From an uncultured Actinomycetes bacterium (GTDB lineage: Bacteria > Actinomycetota > Thermoleophilia > Solirubrobacterales > 70-9), in assembly GCA_946482365.1 (NCBI GenBank), contig CAMLQY010000003.1, positions 1 to 64,000 on the forward strand: a stretch of 64,000 nt of DNA, read 5' to 3'. This document shows positions 33,883 through 42,633 of the stretch, piece after piece (within the stretch, counting starts at the first letter, position 1; every line of letters begins with the position of its first letter). The notes beneath the pieces were generated by a model. It saw nothing but the letters and a program-made list of their open reading frames with translations. It was not told where the DNA came from and searched no databases. Both the position numbers and the translations under genes were made by a program.

Positions 33883-34499
33883 GGCAGAACGCCCCCAGCG
33901 TGGGAGGGCGTCGCGGGGGGGTCCTCAGAACGCTCGGCGGGAGCCTCGCTTGAGTGTTCTGAGGACCCCCCCGCGACGCCCTTGTTCATTCCGGGTGTGC
34001 CCTGGCGACCGGCGAGGACTACGGCGCCCACTGCCGCCAGCAGCAGGAGGATCGAGGAGGCCTCGAAGGCGAGCAGGAAGTCTTCTAGGAGGAGCTTGCC
34101 TATGGCGGCGGGGTTGCCGAAGCCGGCGCCTACGTCGGTGCCCTCGGTGCTCAGGGCGGTGAAGGAGGAACCGAGGACTGCGATGGACAGCTCGACGAAG
34201 AGGGCGGCGCCCATGAGGGGGGCCAGGAAGCGCTGGCCGGGGATCGGGTCGCGGGTCGGCTCTGTGTCGCCACCGACATATGCGACCACGAAGACGTAGA
34301 GGACCATTACGGCGCCGGCGTAGACCACTACTTGTGCCGCGGCGACGAAGGCGGCGCTGAGCAGGAGGAAGAGGACCGCCAGGGAGAAGAGGTGGACGAT
34401 CAGGGCGAGGACGCCGTAGAAGGGGTTGCGCAGGGCGACCACGCCGACGGCGCCGCCGAGGGCGCCGAGGGCCGCTGCGAAGAAGAGGACCGCTTCCAT
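33879..34499 (-). CDS. nuoJ: NADH-quinone oxidoreductase subunit J
   Basis: A 206-aa subunit with five predicted helices (VVALRNPFYGVLALIVHLFSLAVLF, VVYAGAVMVLYVFVVAY) and the hinge helix of complex I. The C-terminal tail from residue 173 on (KGVAGGSSEHSSEAPAERSE) is encoded by the inverted repeat at 33905-33982 and extends past the usual end. It begins the second half of the operon after the DUF4242-like gene interrupts nuoI-nuoJ; the 380 bp upstream may hold its own promoter. Confidence 0.95.
   Translation of the reverse strand: MEAVLFFAAALGALGGAVGVVALRNPFYGVLALIVHLFSLAVLFLLLSAAFVAAAQVVVYAGAVMVLYVFVVAYVGGDTEPTRDPIPGQRFLAPLMGAALFVELSIAVLGSSFTALSTEGTDVGAGFGNPAAIGKLLLEDFLLAFEASSILLLLAAVGAVVLAGRQGTPGMNKGVAGGSSEHSSEAPAERSEDPPATPSHAGGVLP
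33905..33982. repeat. Family A hairpin, copy 2 (in nuoJ 3' end)
   Basis: 27-bp perfect arms (33905-33931, 33956-33982) enclose the 24-nt loop (33932-33955) that is identical to copy 1. The arms share almost nothing with those of the other copies apart from the loop-proximal AAC/GTT. It is read in frame as HSSEAPAER, 20 bp before the nuoK start. Confidence 0.88.
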
Positions 34500-34521
34500 C
34501 TACTCGCCCGTCCTCGTTGCA

Positions 34522-34550
34522 TTGACGGTGCCCATGGGCAGTGGTTGTAT
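34522..34550 (+). promoter_or_regulatory. Promoter candidate for the DUF4242-like gene
   Basis: TTGACG (34522-34527) and TTGTAT (34545-34550) are spaced 17 bp apart, 39 bp upstream of the GTG start. The -35 matches the sigma-70 consensus well, the -10 less so. It lies in the gap just before nuoJ (which starts at 34499 on the other strand). Confidence 0.45.
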
Positions 34551-34589
34551 GGACCTGTACACGACAGGCCGGGGAGAAATGGAGTCCAT

Positions 34590-34874
34590 GTGAATACCTA
34601 CGCGATTCTGCGACGGAGTGGCTGGAAGTCCGGCGGTGACCTCGAGATTGCTGCCGAGCGCTCCCGGCAGGTCGGAGACGAGGAGATGTCCGACGACATC
34701 CGCTGGATCCGGAGCTACGTCCTCGACGAGGGCGGCGGCTCGGTCGGCACCGTCTGCATCTACCAGGCCACCAGCCCCGAGGCGATCCGCGAACACGCCG
34801 ACCGCGCGGACCTGCCGGTGGACGAGGTCATCGCGGTCGTCGACACGGTCCTGGTCAGGCCCGACCCTGAGTAG
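34590..34874 (+). CDS. DUF4242-like small protein inside the nuo cluster
   Basis: The 94-aa protein (MNTYAILRRSGWKSGGDLE...) matches the pattern of DUF4242 proteins: a short ferredoxin-like fold with WIRSYVLDEGGGSVGTVCIYQATSPEAIREHADRADLP. Family members are small metal-binding or stress-linked proteins of unclear role. GTG 34590 is set by GGAG five bases upstream. It is encoded against the direction of the complex I genes, between nuoI and nuoJ, five bases beyond the nuoI stop. Whether it bears on complex I is unknown. Confidence 0.75.
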   Translation: MNTYAILRRSGWKSGGDLEIAAERSRQVGDEEMSDDIRWIRSYVLDEGGGSVGTVCIYQATSPEAIREHADRADLPVDEVIAVVDTVLVRPDPE

Positions 34875-34879
34875 GCCGT

Positions 34880-35422
34880 TCACTCGCCCTCCCTCCGCAG
34901 CGGTGTGCGCTCGATCGGCTCGGCCAGCAGCATCTCCTTGGTGAAGATCAGGTCGGTGCGGTCGTAGTCGGCCATCTCGTAGTCGTGGCCCATCGTGATC
35001 GCGTCGAATGGGCAGGCAATCTCGCAGTAGCCGCAGAAGATGCAGCGCGAGAGGTTGATCTCGTAGACGGCGGCGTAGCGCTCGCCGGCCGAGACGCGCT
35101 CGCCGGGAATGTTCTCGGCGGCGACGACGCGGATGCAGTCGGCCGGGCAGGCCGCCGCGCAGAGCGAGCAGCCGACGCACTTCTCCAGCCCCGTGTCCTC
35201 GAAGCGGTGCAGCTTGTGGCGGCCGCGGAAGCGCGGGTAGACGGGGGTCTTCTCCTCCGGGTACTGGATCGTCATCGGCCCCTCGATCAGGCGTGCCATC
35301 GTCGTCTTCAGCCCCCGCAGCGTCTCGCCGAAGGCGCGGTAGGCGCCGCCGACCCCGCCCGGCTCGGGCCCGCGCTGGACGGCCACGACGTCGGTGTCCT
35401 TCAGGTAGGGAAACTCAGTCAC
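34880..35422 (-). CDS. nuoI: NADH-quinone oxidoreductase subunit I
   Basis: A 180-aa peripheral-arm protein that carries two [4Fe-4S] clusters (N6a and N6b) through CVGCSLCAAACP and CIFCGYCEIACP and passes electrons towards quinone. GTG 35422 (MTEFPYLKDTDVVAV) is preceded by GGAGGGG; an ATG further up at 35488 would lie in the nuoH stop region and was rejected. Confidence 0.95.
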   Translation of the reverse strand: MTEFPYLKDTDVVAVQRGPEPGGVGGAYRAFGETLRGLKTTMARLIEGPMTIQYPEEKTPVYPRFRGRHKLHRFEDTGLEKCVGCSLCAAACPADCIRVVAAENIPGERVSAGERYAAVYEINLSRCIFCGYCEIACPFDAITMGHDYEMADYDRTDLIFTKEMLLAEPIERTPLRREGE

Positions 35423-35446
35423 GATGTCACCCCCCCTCCCCTCCGG

Positions 35447-35490
35447 GTGAAACGTTTTTGCGGCCATTTGGCACCCAACGCGTTGCACCC
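35447..35490. repeat. Family F copy 2 in the nuoH-nuoI gap
   Basis: GGCCATTTGGCACCCAACGCGTTGCACC (written in two parts: GGCCATTTG, CCCAACGCGTTGCACC; 35462-35489) matches the loop and right arm of the hairpin at 2714-2762. Here the left arm (GGGTGAAACGTTTTT, 35445-35459) is only partly complementary, so this copy is decayed or half an element. Confidence 0.55.
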
Positions 35491-35491
35491 G

Positions 35492-36490
35492 TCATGTGGT
35501 CACCACCAGGACCGCGGTGACGAGGGCGTTGAGGGTGGCCAGCGGCAGCAGCACCTTCCAGCCGAGGCTCATCAGCTGGTCGTAGCGCAGTCGCGGCAGC
35601 GTCGCCCGCACCCAGATGAAGAGGAGGACCAGGCCGAGCATCTTGGCCAGCATCCAGATCGGGTCGAGGAAGCTGGGGCCGGGCCCCATCCAGCCGCCCA
35701 GGAACATCGCCGCGGCAACGCCCGAGACGACGATGATCTCCATGTATTCGACCAGCAGGAAGCTGCCGAAGCGCATGCCGCCGTACTCGGTCATGAAGCC
35801 CTGGACCAGTTCGGCGTCGGCCTCGGGCATGTCGAAGGGCGTGCGGTTGGTCTCGGCGAAGCCGGCCAGCATGAAGATCAGGAAGCCGAGGAGCTGGGGC
35901 ACGACGAACCAGAGCGCGCCCTGGGCATGGACGATGTCGACCAGCGAGAGCGAGCCGCCCATCATGATCACGCCGAGCAGGGCGAGGCCCATCGCGACCT
36001 CGTAGGAGATCAGCTGCGCGGCGCCGCGCATCGCCCCGAGCAGGCTGTACTTCGAGCCTGAGGACCAGCCGCCCAGCAGCAGGCCGTAGAAGGCGATCGA
36101 GCCGACGGCGAAGAAGTAGAGGATGCCGATCGGCACGTCGATCCCGTAGAGGCCGACGCCGTCCTGGACGTCCCCCCAGGGGATGATCGCCAGCGCCAGC
36201 ACCCCGGAGAGGACCGGCAGCAGCGGGCCGAGGACGAACAGGGTGGGGATCGCGTTGGCCGGCCGGAAGGCTTCCTTGCTGAGCAGCTTGCCGACGTCGG
36301 CGAGCGGCTGCAGGATCCCGTAGGGGCCGACGCGGTTGGGGCCGTAGCGGTGCTGGAAGCGGCCGATCAGCTTGCGCTCCAGCACCGTCATCAGCGGCAG
36401 GATCGCGAAGATCACGCCGAAGATGACGAGGCTCTTGACGATCATTACCCAGGTCGCTTCGACGAGCTGGGTGTCGGCGAGGGGCAGCAT
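35492..36490 (-). CDS. nuoH: NADH-quinone oxidoreductase subunit H
   Basis: A 332-aa membrane subunit that joins the peripheral and membrane arms and forms the quinone chamber. Landmarks are ERKLIGRFQHRYGPNRVGP, the acidic loop region with FDMPEADAELVQGF, and EYGGMRFGSFLLVEY. The ATG shares one base with the nuoG stop (TGATG). Confidence 0.96.
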   Translation of the reverse strand: MLPLADTQLVEATWVMIVKSLVIFGVIFAILPLMTVLERKLIGRFQHRYGPNRVGPYGILQPLADVGKLLSKEAFRPANAIPTLFVLGPLLPVLSGVLALAIIPWGDVQDGVGLYGIDVPIGILYFFAVGSIAFYGLLLGGWSSGSKYSLLGAMRGAAQLISYEVAMGLALLGVIMMGGSLSLVDIVHAQGALWFVVPQLLGFLIFMLAGFAETNRTPFDMPEADAELVQGFMTEYGGMRFGSFLLVEYMEIIVVSGVAAAMFLGGWMGPGPSFLDPIWMLAKMLGLVLLFIWVRATLPRLRYDQLMSLGWKVLLPLATLNALVTAVLVVTT

Positions 36491-38961
36491 CAGCGCGTCG
36501 CCTTCTCGATCTGGACGCTGACCGGCGAGCCGCTCAGCAGTGCGTTCGCGTTGCCCTCGGCGACTCCCTCCAACAGGAAGCAGACCCCCTCGGGCACCCG
36601 CTCCCGAATCGCTACCTTGGCGCGCAAGCTGGTCCCGTTCTGGGACACCGCCACATCCTCACCAGCTTTCAAACCGAGTCGCTCGGCGTCGGATACCGAC
36701 AGCTCCACGCGCTGCTGTGGCTGCAGGAACTTCAGCGGCGGGTTCAGCTCCGTGATCGGGCCGGCCCAGAGGTCGCGGTAGGTGCTGAGCGCTAGGGCGC
36801 CCGGGACGGAGTCCCCAAAACGCTCGGCGGGAGCCTCGCTGGAGTGTTTTGGGGACTCCGTCCCGGGCGCCTTGTCGGGCTCGGGCGTGTGTGCGCGAGC
36901 GGGGGTGTCTTGCCAGCGGATGCCGCGGCCGCCGATGTCGGAGTCGGCGATGCCGGCGTAGAAGGGGACCGCTTCGGTAAGGGCTGCGAAAGCCGAGGGC
37001 TGGGAGCTGATGGCCGTGTCGTGCCCGAGTGCGAGGGAAAGCTCTGCGAGCACGCCCCAGTTGGGACGGATGTCTCCGGGGCGGGAGGCGCTGGGGCGGA
37101 CGCGCTGGAGGCGGCCGTCGGGATGGGTGACGGTGCCGTCTTTCTCGGCGTGGGTCTCCAGCGGGAAGACGACGTCTGCCATCGCGGTGGTGGCCGTCTC
37201 GAAGGTCGAGAAGGCGATCACGTGGTCGGCTTTGGCCAGGGCGTTCTTCCAGGCCTCGGTGTCCGGGAAGTCGCGCAGCGGGTCGACGCCGAAGAGGAGG
37301 AGGGTCTTCAGCTCTCCCGACTCGAGAGCGGCGCGGATCTCCTCGGTCGACTTTCCGACGCTACGCACGTTTCCCATGTCAGGCATGGAAAACGTGCGTA
37401 GCGTGTCAGCCAGGCCCGGGCCGGCGTCGGGGAGGCAACCGGCCTCGCGCAGGCCGCGGGCGTTGGTCAGCTCGGGAACTTCCAGCAGGCCCGAGCCGTC
37501 CGCCCCCGCGAGGTCGAGGGTTTCGGCGAGGTCGAGCAGTGCGCTCACTGTGGCGTCGCCCTCGCGGGCGATGCGGTCGCCCCAGATGACGACGATCGAC
37601 CCGGCCGCTTTCAGCGTCTCGGCGATCTCCGGGCCCTCGCTGGAGTCGCGCAGGCTCGCGGCCAGCTCGGCGAGGAAGGCGCCACCGCCGCCCGGGGCGT
37701 AGCGGCTTACCGCGACGGCACCTCCGTCGAGGGCAGTCGGGGCCTCAGTCGCCACCGCCAGCCTGGCGCCGTTGCGGCGGATCGCCTTGCGGATGCGGAG
37801 GTCGAGGATGGGGGAGCTGTGCAGGGGATCGGTGCCGAGGACGAGGATCGCGTCGGCCTCGTCGATGTCGCGCACCTGCGCGGAGAGGGCCGGCTGGGCC
37901 AGGCGAAGCAGGGTCTCGCGCGAGGGGCCGCGCGAGGGGCGCGAGTCCACGTGCGGCGAGCCCAGCGCCTCCCGCATGACGCGCTGGACCAGGTAGCCCT
38001 CCTCGTTGGAGGCGTCGCCGACGATCGCGGCGCTTTGGGGACCCGCGGCGCGCAAGGCCTCGGCGGCCTTGGCGATCGCCTCCTCCCAGGTCGCCTCGCC
38101 GCCGCCGCGCAGGCGCGGCCCGCACACCCTCTCCGCAGCGGCGAACATCTCGAAGCCGTAGCGGCCGCGGTCGCAGAGCCAGCCGTCGTCGACGTCGGGG
38201 TTGTCGCGGGCGATCACCCGCTTCACCTGCTCGTCGCGGACGGTGAAGCTGACGTTGCACTGGCTCGGGCAGAGCGTGCAGACCGAACCGGCCTGCTCGA
38301 TGTCCCAGGGGCGGGCGCGGAAGCGGTAGGTGTAGCTCGTCAGCGCCCCGACCGGGCAGAGATCGGTGATGTTGCCGTGGAAGGGCGCGACGTAGGGCCG
38401 GTCGTCGAAGGTGCCGACGAAGGTGCGGTCACCGCGCTCCAGCAGCTGCAGCTGCTCGTCCTCGGCGACCTCCTGGCTGAAGCGCACGCAGCGGTAGCAG
38501 AGGATGCAGCGCTCGCGGTCGATCGCGACCAACGGGGAGAGCTCGACCGGCTTGCGGAAGTGGCGCTTCTGGTCCGTCATCCGGCTCTTGCCCGGGCCCC
38601 AGCCCATCGAGATGTCCTGCAGCGGGCACTCGCCGCCTTTGTCGCAGACGGGGCAGTCGAGCGGGTGGTTGACGAGCAGGAACTCGACCACGGCGCTCTG
38701 CGCGTGCTTGACCTGGTCGGTGCGGGTGTGGACGACCATGCCGTCGCGCACCGGGGTCGAGCAGGAGGTCTGCAGCTTCGGGATCCCCTCGATCTCGACC
38801 AGGCACATGCGGCAGGCGCCGACCGGCTCGCCCAGCTTCGGCTCGTAGCAGAAGATCGGAATCTCTACGTCGCCGCGCTTGGCGGCGTCGTGCAGCATCT
38901 CGCCCTCGGTCGCGCTCACCTCGCGACCGTCGATGATCAGGGTGACCTCCTTGCCGCTCAT
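36490..38961 (-). CDS. nuoG: NADH-quinone oxidoreductase subunit G
   Basis: An 823-aa peripheral subunit. It has the N-terminal [2Fe-2S] domain (CYEPKLGEPVGACRMC, CSTPVRDG), the His/Cys cluster (HPLDCPVCDKGGECPLQD), two 4Fe-4S motifs (CILCYRCVRFSQE, TLCPSQCNV) and a molybdopterin-oxidoreductase-like domain. Two inverted repeats are read in frame: 37358-37404 (residues about 519-535, TFSMPDMGNVRSVG) and the family A hairpin 36796-36871 (residues about 697-722, KHSSEAPAERFGD). ATG 38961 has GGAGGT seven bases upstream; the preceding GTG at 38964 is too close to it. Confidence 0.95.
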   Translation of the reverse strand: MSGKEVTLIIDGREVSATEGEMLHDAAKRGDVEIPIFCYEPKLGEPVGACRMCLVEIEGIPKLQTSCSTPVRDGMVVHTRTDQVKHAQSAVVEFLLVNHPLDCPVCDKGGECPLQDISMGWGPGKSRMTDQKRHFRKPVELSPLVAIDRERCILCYRCVRFSQEVAEDEQLQLLERGDRTFVGTFDDRPYVAPFHGNITDLCPVGALTSYTYRFRARPWDIEQAGSVCTLCPSQCNVSFTVRDEQVKRVIARDNPDVDDGWLCDRGRYGFEMFAAAERVCGPRLRGGGEATWEEAIAKAAEALRAAGPQSAAIVGDASNEEGYLVQRVMREALGSPHVDSRPSRGPSRETLLRLAQPALSAQVRDIDEADAILVLGTDPLHSSPILDLRIRKAIRRNGARLAVATEAPTALDGGAVAVSRYAPGGGGAFLAELAASLRDSSEGPEIAETLKAAGSIVVIWGDRIAREGDATVSALLDLAETLDLAGADGSGLLEVPELTNARGLREAGCLPDAGPGLADTLRTFSMPDMGNVRSVGKSTEEIRAALESGELKTLLLFGVDPLRDFPDTEAWKNALAKADHVIAFSTFETATTAMADVVFPLETHAEKDGTVTHPDGRLQRVRPSASRPGDIRPNWGVLAELSLALGHDTAISSQPSAFAALTEAVPFYAGIADSDIGGRGIRWQDTPARAHTPEPDKAPGTESPKHSSEAPAERFGDSVPGALALSTYRDLWAGPITELNPPLKFLQPQQRVELSVSDAERLGLKAGEDVAVSQNGTSLRAKVAIRERVPEGVCFLLEGVAEGNANALLSGSPVSVQIEKATR
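36796..36871. repeat. Family A hairpin, copy 3 (inside nuoG)
   Basis: 26-bp perfect arms (36796-36821, 36846-36871) enclose the 24-nt family loop with one base changed (T to G at 36841). In the nuoG frame that change is silent (Ser TCA to TCC). The translated loop is KHSSEAPAERF, as in nuoJ. Confidence 0.88.
37358..37404. repeat. In-frame palindrome inside nuoG
   Basis: ACGCTACGCACGTTT (37358-37372) and its exact complement (37390-37404) form a 15-bp stem with a 17-nt loop that itself holds CCATG/CATGG. It does not share the loop of family A. It is translated without a frame break. Confidence 0.7.
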
Positions 38962-39025
38962 CACAAAGACCTCCGCTTCGCTCCCGGCGCGAAGAACCAG
39001 ATATGCACGCTTGGTCGCTCCGCGA

Positions 39026-40342
39026 TCACGTGGCGGCCCCCAGGGTCTCGGGTGCGCCCTGAACGACGGCGATCCGGTCCCCCTCGGCTGCGGCGGCGAT
39101 CACGTCTTCGAACTCCTGGCGGAACTTGCGCACCATCGCTCCCACCGGCATCGCCATCGAGTCGCCGAGCACGCAGAGGCAGTGGCCGATGATGTTCTCC
39201 TGCACCGAGGCGACGATGTCGAGGTCCATCGGCGTCGCCTCGCCGCGCACGACCCGTTCCAGCATCTTCACCGTCCAGTTGGTCCCCTCGCGGCAGGGGG
39301 TGCACTTGCCGCAGGACTCGTGGTGGTAGAAGCGCGCCGTGCGCAGCGCCATGTGCGGGATCGAGACGCTGTCGTCGGCGACGATGATCGAGCCCGAGCC
39401 GAGCATCGAGCCGGCCTCGACCATCGCCTCGAAGCTGTAGGGAAGGTCGAGCCCCTCCTCGGCGGTGAGGACCGGGGAGGAGGACCCGCCCGGGTAGAAG
39501 GCCTTCACCTCGCGCGCCTGCGCCGGGCCGCCGGCCAGGCCCATGATCAGCTCGCGGGTCGGGACGCCCAGCTCGACCTCGTAGTTGCCCGGCCGCTGCA
39601 CGCAGCCCGAGATCGAGACCACCTTGGTCCCCGGCGACTGCTCGGTGCCGAAGCCCCTGAACCACTCGGCGCCGTTGCGGACGATGTGCGGCACGTTGGA
39701 GAGCGTCTCGACGTTGTTGATCAGCGTCGGTCCGCCGTAGAGGCCCTGCACCGCGGGGAAGGGCGGCTTCAGGCGCGGGTTGCCGCGCTTGCCCTCGAGC
39801 GCGTCGAGCAATGCCGTCTCCTCGCCGCAGATGTAGGCCCCGGCGCCGCGGTGGACGACCAGCTCGAGGTCGCAGCGGCTGCCGCAGATGTCCTTCCCGA
39901 GGTAGCCGGCCTCATAGGCTTCGGCGACGGCGGCGTCGAGGACGTCGGCCTGGGAGTCATACTCGCCGCGGATGAAGATGAAGGCGTGGCCCGCCCCGGC
40001 GGCGAGCGCCGCGATCGCGATCCCCTCGATCAGCTGGTGCGGGTTGCGCTGCATCAGCTCGCGGTCCTTGAAGGCGCCGGGCTCGGACTCGTCGGCGTTG
40101 CAGCAGAGGTACTTGTCGACGCCGCCGCCGCGAGGCAGGAAGCTCGCCTTTTTGCCCATCGAGAAGCCCGCCCCGCCGCGGCCCCGCAGCCCGGACTCTT
40201 CGAGCTCCTTCAGCACCTCGTCGGCCTCGAGCTCGCGGTAGGCCTTTTCCAGAGTCGCGTAGCCGCCGTAGCCCTCGTAGCCGGCGAGCGTGCGCAGGGC
40301 CGGGTCTTCGGCGTTCTTCAAGAGCATCCGGGTCTCAGGCAT
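39026..40342 (-). CDS. nuoF: NADH-quinone oxidoreductase subunit F
   Basis: The 438-aa subunit binds NADH and FMN and one [4Fe-4S] cluster. The glycine-rich NADH/FMN sites are RGRGGAGFSMGKK and GAGAYICGEETALL, and the cluster ligands lie in SCGKCTPCREG and GHCLCVLGD. ATG 40342 overlaps the end of nuoE by eight bases. A 61-bp gap follows before nuoG. Confidence 0.96.
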   Translation of the reverse strand: MPETRMLLKNAEDPALRTLAGYEGYGGYATLEKAYRELEADEVLKELEESGLRGRGGAGFSMGKKASFLPRGGGVDKYLCCNADESEPGAFKDRELMQRNPHQLIEGIAIAALAAGAGHAFIFIRGEYDSQADVLDAAVAEAYEAGYLGKDICGSRCDLELVVHRGAGAYICGEETALLDALEGKRGNPRLKPPFPAVQGLYGGPTLINNVETLSNVPHIVRNGAEWFRGFGTEQSPGTKVVSISGCVQRPGNYEVELGVPTRELIMGLAGGPAQAREVKAFYPGGSSSPVLTAEEGLDLPYSFEAMVEAGSMLGSGSIIVADDSVSIPHMALRTARFYHHESCGKCTPCREGTNWTVKMLERVVRGEATPMDLDIVASVQENIIGHCLCVLGDSMAMPVGAMVRKFRQEFEDVIAAAAEGDRIAVVQGAPETLGAAT

Positions 40343-40931
40343 CGGGGCCTCCCGGCAGCGACCGCTTCTCCAGCGCCTTCTCGGGCAGGACCTCGACGCC
40401 TTCCCGCAGCTGGTCGATCGCGGTCTGGGCTTCTGCGGCATCGAGCGGCCCGAAGTAGCGCTCGTCGATCGAGGCCATCGGGGCGATGTCGCAGGCGCCC
40501 AGGCACTCGAACCCGGTGACGAAGAAGTCGCCGTCGTCTCCCGCCGCCGCCCGGAACGCGTCGAGCAGCTCGTCCCCGCCGCGCATCCAGCAACTGATGT
40601 TGGTGCAGACGGCGACCTCGTGGGCCCCGACGGGATCGGTATGGAGCAGGTCGTAGAAGCTGGCCACGGACTCCAGGTAGGCGGGCGTCACCCGCATCAC
40701 CGCCGCGGCCTGCCTGATCCCCTCCGGCGTGCACCACCCGTACAGCCGCTGCACTGCCCAAAGCGCCGGGATCGAAGCCGACCTCCGGTCGGGGTACTTG
40801 GCCATCAGCTCCTCGATCAGCTCCCGCAGCTCCTCCGGGCAGCCGACTTCGTGCAGCTCGGGGACCTCCTCGGGCGTGCGATCCGGGACCCGGCCCTCGG
40901 TCAGCGCGACGTCCACCGGCAGCTCAGGCAT
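40335..40931 (-). CDS. nuoE: NADH-quinone oxidoreductase subunit E
   Basis: A 198-aa thioredoxin-fold subunit with one [2Fe-2S] cluster held by CTNISC and ECLGAC. An N-terminal extension of about 30 residues rich in Pro and Glu precedes the usual helical start (LRELIEELMAKYPDRRSA). It is 6 bp downstream of nuoD and overlaps nuoF. Confidence 0.95.
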   Translation of the reverse strand: MPELPVDVALTEGRVPDRTPEEVPELHEVGCPEELRELIEELMAKYPDRRSASIPALWAVQRLYGWCTPEGIRQAAAVMRVTPAYLESVASFYDLLHTDPVGAHEVAVCTNISCWMRGGDELLDAFRAAAGDDGDFFVTGFECLGACDIAPMASIDERYFGPLDAAEAQTAIDQLREGVEVLPEKALEKRSLPGGPDA

Positions 40932-40937
40932 GGTGCC

Positions 40938-42122
40938 TCACCGGTCGACCCCACCGAGGATCGGGTCGAGCATGCCGAGGCTGGCGATCATGTCGGCGAC
41001 GTAGCCGTCCACCGACATGTCCTTGAAGGCCTGCAGGTTGACGAACGACGGGTCCCTGAAGTGCACCCGCGCCGGCTTCGCCGACCCGTCGGCGAGGACG
41101 AAGCAGCCCAGCTCGCCGCGCGGCGACTCGATCGCGTAGTAGAGCTCGCTCGGGCCCACCCGGTAGCCCTCGGTGACGAGCTTGAAGTGGTGGATCAGCG
41201 ACTCCATCGAGGTCGAGAGCTCCGAGCGCGGCGGCAGCACGTACTTGCGGTCGTCGGCGATGAAGGGGCCCTCGGGCAGCGCGCCGAGCGCCTGCTCGAC
41301 GATCCGCGTCGACTCGACCATCTCCGCCACCCGCACCCGGTAGCGGTCGTAGTTGTCGCCCACGGTTCCGACCGGGATCTTGAAGTCCATCTCCGGGTAG
41401 GCGAGGTAGTCGAAGGCCTTGCGCAGGTCCCAGGGCTCGCCGGCGGCGCGCAGCAGCGGCCCGGTCACGCCCAGCTCCAGCAGCCGCTCGCGCGAGACGA
41501 TCCCGGTGCCCTTGGTCCGCTGCAGGAAGACCTCGTTGCGGTCGAGCAGTGCCTGGTACTGCTCTACCCGGACCGGCATCTCGGCGATGAACTCGCGCAG
41601 CTTCGCCTCGAAGCCGAGCGGGATGTCCTCGATCACGCCGCCGACCTGGAAGTAGCGGGTGTGCATCCGCTGCCCCGCCGCCATCTCGAAGAGGTCGAGG
41701 ATGCGGTCACGCTCGCGGAAGCAGTACCAGAGCATCGAGATCGCGCCTAGGTCGAGCGCCGTCGTCCCCAGCCAGACCAGGTGGGAGTGGATCCGGTTGA
41801 GCTCGAGGAAGATCGTCCGCAGGTACTTCGCCCGCGGTGGGATCTCGAGCTCGATCATCCGCTCGACCGCGCCGCAGAAGGCCTCCATCTGGAAGAAGTA
41901 GGAGACGTAGTCCATCCGCTCGACGAAGGGGATGACCTTCCAGTAGCTCTTGTCCTCGCAGGACTTTTCGATGCCCGTGTGGACGTAGCCGATGATCGGC
42001 CGCAGGTCCTTGACGACCTCGCCCTCGAGGTCGACGACGAGCCTCAATACCCCGTGCGTTGCAGGGTGGTGAGGACCGATGTTCACGGTCATGACCTCAG
42101 AGCGTTCGGCCAGCTCAGCCAT
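40938..42122 (-). CDS. nuoD: NADH-quinone oxidoreductase subunit D
   Basis: The 394-aa 49-kDa-type subunit lines the quinone site together with NuoB and NuoH. It shows NIGPHHPATHGVLRL, PIIGYVHTGIEKSCEDKSYW and ESPRGELGCFVLADG. It contains no cluster. Its ATG overlaps the nuoC end by eight bases. Confidence 0.96.
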   Translation of the reverse strand: MAELAERSEVMTVNIGPHHPATHGVLRLVVDLEGEVVKDLRPIIGYVHTGIEKSCEDKSYWKVIPFVERMDYVSYFFQMEAFCGAVERMIELEIPPRAKYLRTIFLELNRIHSHLVWLGTTALDLGAISMLWYCFRERDRILDLFEMAAGQRMHTRYFQVGGVIEDIPLGFEAKLREFIAEMPVRVEQYQALLDRNEVFLQRTKGTGIVSRERLLELGVTGPLLRAAGEPWDLRKAFDYLAYPEMDFKIPVGTVGDNYDRYRVRVAEMVESTRIVEQALGALPEGPFIADDRKYVLPPRSELSTSMESLIHHFKLVTEGYRVGPSELYYAIESPRGELGCFVLADGSAKPARVHFRDPSFVNLQAFKDMSVDGYVADMIASLGMLDPILGGVDR

Positions 42123-42633
42123 AAGCCCGCTCGTTGTACGTGAAGGTCACCGGCTCTCCCCCGACGGGGAAGTCCCTCCGCTGCGGCCAGCCGACGTAGT
42201 CCTCAGGAAGCAGGATCCGCCGCAGGTCGGGGTGGCCGCGGAAGACGATGCCGAAGAAGTCGTATGCCTCGCGCTCCTGGAACTCAGCGGTCGGAAACAG
42301 CTCGCAGCAGGAGTCGATCTCCGGCAGCGTGTCCTCGCCCGGGTCTGTCAGCAGTGCCTTGACTCGGACCCGCTCCACGCGATCGCGGTTGAGCAGCTCA
42401 TAGTGGACCGCGAAGCGCGGGTGAGCCGGGAGGTAGTCGGCGGCGTGCAGGCTGGAGAGGAAGCGGTATCCCTGGCCCGGGGCGTCGCGCAGCCAGCGCA
42501 GCACGTCGAGCACGCGGGCGGGGTCGATCGAGAGCACGGCCCGGCCCTGGGCGAAGCCCGTGTCGATCACGGCGCCGGGGTGCTCGGTCTCGATCTCCCC
42601 CCGGATCAGCTCCAGTCCGGGGGCGTCAGGCAC
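42115..42633 (-). CDS. nuoC: NADH-quinone oxidoreductase subunit C
   Basis: The 172-aa 30-kDa-type subunit ends with the signature [37 protein letters not shown]. The GTG start at 42633 overlaps the nuoB end by eight bases. It is separate from nuoD here, not fused. Confidence 0.95.
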   Translation of the reverse strand: MPDAPGLELIRGEIETEHPGAVIDTGFAQGRAVLSIDPARVLDVLRWLRDAPGQGYRFLSSLHAADYLPAHPRFAVHYELLNRDRVERVRVKALLTDPGEDTLPEIDSCCELFPTAEFQEREAYDFFGIVFRGHPDLRRILLPEDYVGWPQRRDFPVGGEPVTFTYNERAYG

